The position numbers were made by a program, and so were the translations under genes. 8,220 nt of DNA from an uncultured Devosia sp. (GTDB lineage: Bacteria > Pseudomonadota > Alphaproteobacteria > Rhizobiales > Devosiaceae): positions 1 to 8,220 of the forward strand of contig CAMLOA010000063.1 of NCBI GenBank assembly GCA_946481445.1. Reading direction: 5' to 3'. The notes below the pieces were generated by a model. That model was not told where the DNA came from, did not search any database, and worked only from the letters and a program-made list of their open reading frames with translations. Positions 1-5,124 of the stretch are shown here, in pieces (position 1 is the first letter of the stretch; each line of letters opens with the position of its first letter).

Positions 1-1405
1 TGAAGAACTCGGCCGCATACTTGCCCTGCTCGCGCGGGCCATAGGACGAGCCCTTGCGGCCGCCGAACGGCACGTGGAAATCGACGCCTGCCGTCGGCAC
101 ATTGACCATCACCATGCCGGCCTCCGCATTGCGCTTGAAATGAGTCGCATACTTGAGAGAAGTCGTTACAATACCGGCACTTAGCCCGAACTCGGTGTCG
201 TTGGCCGTGGCCAGCGCCTCTTCATAGTCCTTGACCTTGATGACGGCCGCCACCGGCCCGAAAATCTCCTCGCGGGAAATACGCATCTGGTTGGTGGCGC
301 CCACGAACAACGCCGGCTGCAGGAAATGTCCTTCGGTCGGCGCATTGACGCGGTTGCCGCCAGCACGCAGTTCCGCGCCTTCGTTCCGGCCGATGTCGAT
401 GTAGTCCATGTCCTGCTTGAGCTGGCTGGGGTCCACCACTGGGCCGATTTCCGTGTTCTTATCAAGGGCATCGCCCACGCGCAGGTTCTTGGTGCGCTCG
501 CACAGCGCATCGACGAACTTGTCGTGGATGCCTTCGGTGACGATCACGCGGCTCGAGGCCGTGCAGCGCTGGCCGGTGGAGAAGAAGGCCGACTGCGCCA
601 CGGTTTCCACCGCAACCTTGAGGTCCGCATCATCGAGCACGATGGTCGGGTTCTTCCCGCCCATTTCCAGCTGGAACTTGCGACCGACCTCGATCGAGGC
701 GGCAGCGACCCGCTTGCCGGTGCCCACCGAGCCGGTGAAGCTGATGGCATTGACGTCCTTGCTGTCCAGCATGGTCTGGCCGACCACCGAGCCCTTGCCC
801 ATGACCAGGTTGACCACCCCCTTGGGCAGGCCGGCGCGGACGAGAATATCGACGATCGCCCAGGTCGAGCCAGGCACCAGGTCGGCCGGCTTGATTACCA
901 CCGTGTTGCCGTAAGCGAGGGCCGGCGCCATCTTCCAAGCCGGGATGGCAATGGGGAAATTCCACGGCGTGATGATGCCGATGACGCCAATCGGTTCGCG
1001 CGTGATTTCCACGCCCACGCCCGGACGCACCGAGGGCAGCACCTCGCCCGAAAGGCGCAGCACCTCTCCGGCGAAAAAGTCGAAGATCTGTGCGGCACGG
1101 GTCACTTCGCCAATGCCCTCGGGCAAGGTCTTGCCCTCTTCGCGGCTCAGCAGTTCGCCCAGTTCCTGCTTGCGAGCGAGGATTTCCTGGGCCGTCTTGG
1201 AGAGGATGGCGTGGCGCTCCAGGATGCCGGAACGCGACCAGGCCGGAAATGCGGCCTTGGCGGCAGCAATCGCCTGCTTGGTCTCTTCAACGGTAGCGCG
1301 GGCATAGACGCCAACGACCTCGTTGATATTGGAGGGATTGATATTCTCCACCCCGTCAGCGCCTACCCACTCCCCGTTGATGAGGTTCTTGTGCAGTTCA
1401 GCCAT
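1..1405 (-). CDS. Alpha-ketoglutarate semialdehyde dehydrogenase (aldehyde dehydrogenase family), 3' end cut by window edge
   Basis: This NAD(P)-dependent aldehyde dehydrogenase probably oxidises 2-oxoglutarate semialdehyde (2,5-dioxopentanoate) to 2-oxoglutarate, the last step of oxidative pentose degradation, in the cytosol. The minus strand is open from ATG 1405 to the window edge, giving 468 residues that end in the ALDH-typical GPREQGKYAAEFF tail. The family is usually about 480 residues, so only about ten are missing. Visible motifs are TPWNFP with Asn149, the FTGS cofactor-loop motif, LEMGGKNP with general base Glu247, GQRCTASS with nucleophile Cys281, and EEIFGPV. The Glu-Cys spacing of 34 is the ALDH standard. 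An AAAGG ribosome site lies just before the ATG. The gene starts 21 nt after the XylX-like dehydratase, matching the Caulobacter xylX-xylA order (that xylA is this enzyme, not xylose isomerase). ALDH membership is certain. Substrate rests on the neighbour and overall resemblance; succinate semialdehyde is the main alternative. Confidence 0.9.
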   Translation of the reverse strand, partial: MAELHKNLINGEWVGADGVENINPSNINEVVGVYARATVEETKQAIAAAKAAFPAWSRSGILERHAILSKTAQEILARKQELGELLSREEGKTLPEGIGEVTRAAQIFDFFAGEVLRLSGEVLPSVRPGVGVEITREPIGVIGIITPWNFPIAIPAWKMAPALAYGNTVVIKPADLVPGSTWAIVDILVRAGLPKGVVNLVMGKGSVVGQTMLDSKDVNAISFTGSVGTGKRVAAASIEVGRKFQLEMGGKNPTIVLDDADLKVAVETVAQSAFFSTGQRCTASSRVIVTEGIHDKFVDALCERTKNLRVGDALDKNTEIGPVVDPSQLKQDMDYIDIGRNEGAELRAGGNRVNAPTEGHFLQPALFVGATNQMRISREEIFGPVAAVIKVKDYEEALATANDTEFGLSAGIVTTSLKYATHFKRNAEAGMVMVNVPTAGVDFHVPFGGRKGSSYGPREQGKYAAEFF

Positions 1406-1426
1406 TTGCGTGCCTTTCGGGTAGAG

Positions 1427-2578
1427 CTAGAGGAGGTCGGCCCTGGCCAGGTCGCGCAGCAGGTGACTTACGCCGTAGGTCCAGGGCGGACATTTCGTTG
1501 ACAGGTTGACCCTGTTGGTCAGGGTGCCAAGCGCAGGTGTCGATATCGAGACGGTGTCGCCCAGCTTGTGGGTAAAGCCCTTGCCGGCGCCGTCGCGATC
1601 CTTGACCGGTGCAAACATCGTGCCCAGGTAGAGCACCAGCCCGTCCGGATACTGATGATGCCCGCCGATCGTCGCGGCGACCAGCGACTCGGGCGTGCGG
1701 GAAATCTGGCTCATCGAGGAATGCCCCTCGAGCACGAAGCCGTCCGCACCTTCCACACGCAAGGCGATTTCACACTGCTTGACCGCTTCCAGCGTGAAGT
1801 CGCCGTCGAACAGGCGGATGAATGGCCCGAGCGAAGCGGATGCATTGTTGTCCTTGGCCTTGCCCAGCAGCAGGGCCGAACGGCCCTCGACATCGCGCAG
1901 GTTGACATCATTGCCCAGCGTCGCGCCGATGATCTCGCCCTTGCTTGTGACCAGCAGCGCCACTTCCGGCTCGGGATTGTTCCAGCTCGACACGGGGTGC
2001 AGGCCCACTTCGGCGCCATACCCGACCGAACTCATCGGCTGTCCCTTGGTGAATATCTCCGCATCGGACCCGATGCCGACCTCGAGATACTGGCTCCAAA
2101 CACCCTTCTCGATCAGCGCCGCCTTCACCTTCATCGCCGTTTCGGAGCCAGGCACCAGTTCGCTGAGATCGGTGCCGATCAGCCCCAGGATCTCCCCGCG
2201 CAGCGCCTCGGCCCGCGACTTGTCCCCGCGCGCCTGCTCCTCGATGACCCGTTCCAGCAGGGACACCACGAACGTGACACCGGATGCCTTGATGGCTTGC
2301 AGGTCGATCGGCGAGAGCAGGCTTGGCCGGGCCGGATCCAGGCCGGTCGCGATGCTGTTGGCCAGGATCGCATCGACCCGTCCGAGCACAGTGCCTTCGG
2401 CGCCCCGCACATAGGTGGCGGCGTCACCTTGTTCTGCAATGTCCCGGACGGTCGCCATCCCCTTGGCGGTGATGTCGACCAGATTTTCGCCACGGACCGT
2501 AACGATACGCGGTTCCGATATGCCGGGTACGCGCGCCCGGCCCAGCAGAACGCCTTCGGGAAAATGCCTGTCGCCCAT
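1427..2578 (-). CDS. xylX: 2-keto-3-deoxy-pentonate dehydratase, XylX-like, FAH superfamily
   Basis: This 383-residue cytosolic enzyme belongs to the fumarylacetoacetate hydrolase superfamily. It most likely dehydrates 2-keto-3-deoxy-D-xylonate (equivalent to D-arabinonate) to 2-oxoglutarate semialdehyde in the Weimberg pathway. The Mg2+ site is visible: NPEPEV supplies Glu203 and Glu205, and LGNDVNLRD supplies Asp224, with the E-x-E then 19-residue spacing of this family. Other conserved blocks are VTFVVSLLERVIEE (101-114), WSQYLEVGIGSDAEIFTKG (161-179), GRSALLLGKAKDNNAS (232-247), HQYPDGLVLYLGTMFAP (308-324) and GFTHKLGD (334-341). Length and motifs match Caulobacter XylX as I remember it. 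The start ATG at 2578 has an AGGGG-like site about nine bases upstream. L-arabinose pathways normally use a DapA-type dehydratase instead, so a D-xylose or D-arabinose (or L-fucose-type) substrate is favoured. The dehydrogenase follows after 21 nt, so the two are probably one operon. The exact sugar is inferred. Confidence 0.9.
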   Translation of the reverse strand: MGDRHFPEGVLLGRARVPGISEPRIVTVRGENLVDITAKGMATVRDIAEQGDAATYVRGAEGTVLGRVDAILANSIATGLDPARPSLLSPIDLQAIKASGVTFVVSLLERVIEEQARGDKSRAEALRGEILGLIGTDLSELVPGSETAMKVKAALIEKGVWSQYLEVGIGSDAEIFTKGQPMSSVGYGAEVGLHPVSSWNNPEPEVALLVTSKGEIIGATLGNDVNLRDVEGRSALLLGKAKDNNASASLGPFIRLFDGDFTLEAVKQCEIALRVEGADGFVLEGHSSMSQISRTPESLVAATIGGHHQYPDGLVLYLGTMFAPVKDRDGAGKGFTHKLGDTVSISTPALGTLTNRVNLSTKCPPWTYGVSHLLRDLARADLL

Positions 2579-2638
2579 TGTCCGGCCCCTGAAATGTCAG
2601 TGCAGTGAGTACCCTACCGGCGCGCCGCCGCGCAAGCC

Positions 2639-2657
2639 ACAAAAGTCATACTTTTGT
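2639..2657. promoter_or_regulatory. 19-bp perfect palindrome, candidate repressor operator of the pentose module
   Basis: ACAAAAGT-CAT-ACTTTTGT has perfect 8-bp arms around a 3-base centre, and the complementarity ends on both sides. It lies 61 bp upstream of the xylX-like start and about 160 bp upstream of the divergent SIMPL gene. Its core GTCATAC fits the GT-N3-AC core reported for FadR-type GntR regulators, which often control sugar-acid genes. Caulobacter uses a LacI-type XylR for its xyl operon, so the regulator class here is an open inference. No regulator gene is in the window. Confidence 0.6.
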
Positions 2658-2677
2658 TGAGGGAGACCCAAAGATTT
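2648..2677 (-). promoter_or_regulatory. Possible sigma-70 promoter for the pentose operon
   Basis: Read on the minus strand, CTTTGG (about 2671-2676) is followed after 17 bases by TATGAC (about 2648-2653), a weak match to -35 and -10 hexamers. The -10 lies inside the palindrome, so a bound repressor would block polymerase. The hexamers are poor matches and the call rests mainly on position relative to the operator and the gene. Confidence 0.3.
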
Positions 2678-2815
2678 TTTCGGTCCCGCCAAAGGACATC
2701 CATGGCGCCGGCGTCAAACCTGTGAACTGTCGCCCGCCCGTCGCGCGACAGATCAAGACTCGCCCTTTTGTTACCTCATTCCTCGGTCAATCGGCCTGCA
2801 TCACTGGAGCTTACC

Positions 2816-3529
2816 ATGCGCCCCTACACCTTTCTCACGCCTCTCGTCCTTCTCGCCGGCCTGACCCTGCCCGCCTATGCCGGGACGATCACCATCGAAG
2901 GGCGCGGTGAAGTCTCCGCCGCCCCGGACATGGCCATGATCAACTCCGGCGTCACCAGCCAGGGTGCCACGGCACGGGAGGCGCTGGACGCCAACACGGC
3001 CGCGATGGCAGAGTTGATCGCCGAACTGAAGGCGGCTGGCATCGAGGCCCGTGACATCCAGACGTCCGGCTTCTCGGTCAATCCCAACTACGTCTATTCG
3101 GACGAACGGGATTCCAACGGCTACTCGCTGCCGCCCAAGGTCAATGGCTACCAGGTGAGCAACACCGTTACCGTGATCGTGCGCGACCTCGAGGCGCTCG
3201 GCACCATTCTGGACAAGTCGGTCACGGTTGGCGCCAATACCGTCAATGGCGTGAGCTTCGCCGTTGCCGACCCGTCGGAGCTGTATGACGAGGCCCGCAG
3301 GGCCGCCTTTGCGGACGCCCGGGCCAAGGCCGAGCTCTATGCGACGGAGGCCGGGGGCGCAATCGAGGACATCGTATCGATTTCCGAGACGCAGGGCTTC
3401 AACGATCCGCAGCCCTACCCCATGTACGCACGTGCCGACATGGCCGCCGGGGCACCCGTTCCCGTCGAGGCGGGCGAATTGACCTTTGCCATCAACGTCA
3501 ACGTCCAGTGGAACCTGGCTGACGACTGA
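2816..3529 (+). CDS. Exported SIMPL domain (DUF541, YggE-like) protein
   Basis: A 237-residue protein of the SIMPL/DUF541 family, bacterial members of which are periplasmic or envelope proteins; E. coli YggE has been linked to oxidative stress protection, but the biochemical role is unsettled. Residues 1-22 form a signal peptide (hydrophobic TFLTPLVLLAGLTLP, then AYA before Gly23). Family landmarks are GRGEVSAAPDMAMINSGV (29-46), DIQTSGFSVNPNY (80-92), GYQVSNTVTVIVRDLEALG (111-129), GANTVNGVSFAVADPSEL (139-156), the helix with FADARAKAELYA (165-176), and a C-terminal beta strand FAINVNVQWNL. The ATG at 2816 is chosen over an upstream in-frame start near 2768 because GGAG at 2806-2809 is well spaced and the signal peptide then begins properly. 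It is divergent from the pentose operon and convergent with the permease gene, so it is probably a single-gene unit. Family call is firm; function is not. Confidence 0.9.
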   Translation: MRPYTFLTPLVLLAGLTLPAYAGTITIEGRGEVSAAPDMAMINSGVTSQGATAREALDANTAAMAELIAELKAAGIEARDIQTSGFSVNPNYVYSDERDSNGYSLPPKVNGYQVSNTVTVIVRDLEALGTILDKSVTVGANTVNGVSFAVADPSELYDEARRAAFADARAKAELYATEAGGAIEDIVSISETQGFNDPQPYPMYARADMAAGAPVPVEAGELTFAINVNVQWNLADD

Positions 3530-3538
3530 TACCCCATA

Positions 3539-3602
3539 CCCCTCTCCCGAGGGGGCTTGGGCGGTGGGGGCGGACGGAATACCGTAGTCAACCGTCCCCA
3601 CC
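3539..3602. terminator. GC-rich hairpin cluster between convergent genes, possible bidirectional terminator or intergenic repeat
   Basis: Three pairings lie between the SIMPL stop (3529) and the permease stop (3619). CCCCTC (3539-3544) pairs with GAGGGG (3549-3554) around TCCC. GGTGGGG...ACGG (3563-3577, with GCGG bulged out) pairs with CCGTCCCCACC (3592-3602). A nested ACGG-AATA-CCGT sits at 3574-3585. None has a clear T-run, so intrinsic termination is uncertain; a structured repeat-type element is equally possible. Confidence 0.4.
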
Positions 3603-3618
3603 AACCCTTTCGGCGCTG

Positions 3619-4452
3619 CTATCCCGCCAGCACCTTCCACAGCATGTTGAGGCCGACGGCCACCAGAAATGCCGCGAAGACGTATTTCAGCGTCTTCTGG
3701 TCCAGCCGATGCGCCAGCGCCGCTCCAAGGGGGGCAAACAGGGCGGCGAGCACCGCGACAAGCACGAGCGCCACCAGGTTCACATAGCCCAGGCTCAGCG
3801 GCGGCAGGCCTTGCGCCGACCAGCCGGAGAGCACGAATCCGGCAGTGCCCGACAGGGCGATGGCGACCCCGATGGCTGCCGATGTGCCCACTGCGGCGTG
3901 CATCGTGGCCCCGAACGCGACCAGCGTCGGTACGGTGAGTGAGCCGCCGCCTATGCCCATGAGCGCCGATATATAGCCCACCATCAGGGCCGAAATCCGG
4001 TGGACCAGTGCCGAACCATGCAGATGACCCATGAGCCTGGTCTGGAAGGCGAACACGATGTTTGCGGCGATGAGGAATGCCATGACCGCAAAGACGATGC
4101 GCAGCATGTCGCCCGAGAAGAACCCCGCCATCAGCCCGCCCACAAAGGTCCCGGCGACGATGAAGGGCGCCCAGAGCCAGAGCACCTTGAGGTCAAGCGC
4201 CCCCCTGGCATGGTGCGATCGGGCGCTCATGACGCCCGTCGGGATGATGATCGCCAGCGACGTCCCCACGGCCACATGCTGCACCACATCGGCATCGTAG
4301 CCGAGCAGCAATAGCGCGTTGCTGAGCGCGGGCACGATGATCGCGCCGCCCCCGATGCCCAGTAGTCCGGCGGCTATCCCGGAGATCACGCCAGTGGCCA
4401 TCAGGCCCAGCACAAAGGGCCAGTAGCCGACCAGGCTGTTCCAATCCATCAT
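3619..4452 (-). CDS. TauE/SafE-family membrane permease (sulfite exporter-like)
   Basis: A 277-residue inner-membrane protein of the TauE/SafE (formerly UPF0721) family, whose characterised members move sulfite, sulfoacetate or other small organic anions. It is almost entirely hydrophobic, with roughly eight segments, and shows the family's internal duplication: GIGGGAIIVPAL at 32-43 with HVAVGTS at 59-65, and again GIGGGSLTVPTL at 167-178 with HAAVGTS at 185-191. The start is ambiguous. ATG 4452 overlaps the yjbQ stop as ATGA, but GGAG lies only four bases before it; the next codon is also ATG (4449) and is better spaced at seven bases. Either way translation is probably coupled to yjbQ. Nothing nearby (no sulfonate or taurine genes) identifies the substrate, so the sulfite exporter label should be read as a family name only. 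Confidence 0.9.
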   Translation of the reverse strand: MMDWNSLVGYWPFVLGLMATGVISGIAAGLLGIGGGAIIVPALSNALLLLGYDADVVQHVAVGTSLAIIIPTGVMSARSHHARGALDLKVLWLWAPFIVAGTFVGGLMAGFFSGDMLRIVFAVMAFLIAANIVFAFQTRLMGHLHGSALVHRISALMVGYISALMGIGGGSLTVPTLVAFGATMHAAVGTSAAIGVAIALSGTAGFVLSGWSAQGLPPLSLGYVNLVALVLVAVLAALFAPLGAALAHRLDQKTLKYVFAAFLVAVGLNMLWKVLAG

Positions 4453-4871
4453 TGCTCTCCGATGAGATGAAGCACCACTTCACGGCGGTGCGGGCGGCGT
4501 CGGTGCTCGAAGAGGTAGATTCCTTGCCAGGTCCCGAACGCCAATTGCCCCTCCAGCACCGGTATGCCGACCGATGTCTGCGTCAGGGCCGCCTTGATGT
4601 GGGCCGGCATGTCGTCGGGCCCTTCGGTGGTATGGACAAGCCAGTCCATGCCTTCAGGCACCAGCCGGCCAAAATAGCCTTGCAGGTCGGTCTGAACGTC
4701 CGGATCGGCATTTTCCTGGATCAGCAGCGAACAGGACGTATGGCGCACATAGGCGGTGAGCAGGCCCGTCCTGATGCCTGTCCGCGCAACCAGCTCATGC
4801 AGCCTTGGGGTAAACTCGTGCAGGCCTTGCCCGCGCGTCTGGATGCTGATCGTTTCGGCCGCCTGCTGCAT
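4449..4871 (-). CDS. yjbQ: YjbQ/UPF0047 family protein (putative secondary thiamine-phosphate synthase)
   Basis: A 140-residue cytosolic protein, near the usual 138-140 length of the compact UPF0047 family. Family members are often annotated as a secondary thiamine-phosphate synthase because some complement thiE loss; the natural role is unclear. Conserved blocks are present in order: RHTSCSLLIQENADPDV (43-59), HTTEGPDDMPAHIKAAL (80-96), and GTWQGIYLFEHR (113-124), which carry the conserved His, Asp and Glu residues of the putative active site. I choose ATG 4871; an in-frame GTG at 4877 would add two residues, and neither has a good ribosome site. The stop overlaps the start of the TauE/SafE gene, so the pair is likely one transcript from the 4872-5124 intergenic region. 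No thiamine gene is adjacent. Confidence 0.9.
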   Translation of the reverse strand: MQQAAETISIQTRGQGLHEFTPRLHELVARTGIRTGLLTAYVRHTSCSLLIQENADPDVQTDLQGYFGRLVPEGMDWLVHTTEGPDDMPAHIKAALTQTSVGIPVLEGQLAFGTWQGIYLFEHRRRPHRREVVLHLIGEQ

Positions 4872-4981
4872 GTCCACTGGCTAGCACGCGCATGCCCGCA
4901 CGCGCCAGAGCTTGAACAGGGCACTGGCCCGCCGCAATGGCGCCATGTTCCCCTTGTCGATCTCTGGCGGTCCGGATCGCT

Positions 4982-5007
4982 GGAACCCCCGTCGACCCCA
5001 GGGCGTT
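4982..5007 (+). promoter_or_regulatory. Candidate EcfG (general stress sigma factor) promoter of the OmpA-family gene
   Basis: GGAAC (4982-4986), 17 bases, then CGTT (5004-5007) is an exact match to the alphaproteobacterial general stress consensus GGAAC-N16/17-CGTT. It points toward the OmpA-family gene, whose start is 118 bp further on, which would give a leader of about 110 nt. A nine-base match in GC-rich DNA could arise by chance in a window this size, so this is a candidate only. Confidence 0.45.
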
Positions 5008-5054
5008 CGGGTGGTTGCGGGGTGTCCAGCGTCGCCGCCGACACACGGTTTTCA

Positions 5055-5070
5055 TTCAGTTTGGGTTCAG
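5055..5070 (+). promoter_or_regulatory. TTCAG direct repeat, possible response-regulator site
   Basis: TTCAG occurs at 5055-5059 and again at 5066-5070, an 11-bp period within TTCAGTTTGGGTTCAG. Tandem half-sites one helical turn apart are typical of OmpR/PhoB-family response regulators. It is 55 bp upstream of the OmpA-family start, a sensible place for an activator. The regulator is unknown. Confidence 0.35.
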
Positions 5071-5124
5071 AAACCCGCCGCGATGCTCTTGGACAAATGG
5101 GAATTCAATCAAAGGAAAAGAACA

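Larger units (their letters stand above)
4872..5124. promoter_or_regulatory. Divergent intergenic region between yjbQ and the OmpA-family gene
   Basis: These 253 bases separate two divergent genes. They hold an EcfG-type promoter match (4982-5007), a TTCAG direct repeat (5055-5070) and an AAGGA ribosome site (5112-5116) for the OmpA-family gene. I see no convincing promoter for yjbQ and no small gene. Reading frames through the region lack ribosome sites and family features. Confidence 0.5.

Noticed and set aside
326..1501. Long plus-strand open frame (391 codons) opposite the dehydrogenase
   Set aside because: It is a shadow of the minus-strand aldehyde dehydrogenase, which has a complete set of family motifs. 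The plus-strand translation is rich in Arg, His, Gly and Asp with no recognisable domain.
1568..2608. Long plus-strand open frame (346 codons) opposite the dehydratase
   Set aside because: It is antisense to the well-supported XylX-like gene, has no domain signature, and results from high GC suppressing stops.
2727..2751. CTGTCGC / GCGACAG inverted repeat upstream of the SIMPL gene
   Set aside because: The 7-bp arms are separated by 11 bases in a very GC-rich stretch with no T-run. Chance pairing is likely, so it was not listed as a terminator or operator.
4912..5124. N-terminal extension of the OmpA-family protein
   Set aside because: It uses a non-ATG start without a ribosome site, and would bury the signal peptide that begins at 5125 behind 71 residues. 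It also runs through the candidate promoter elements.
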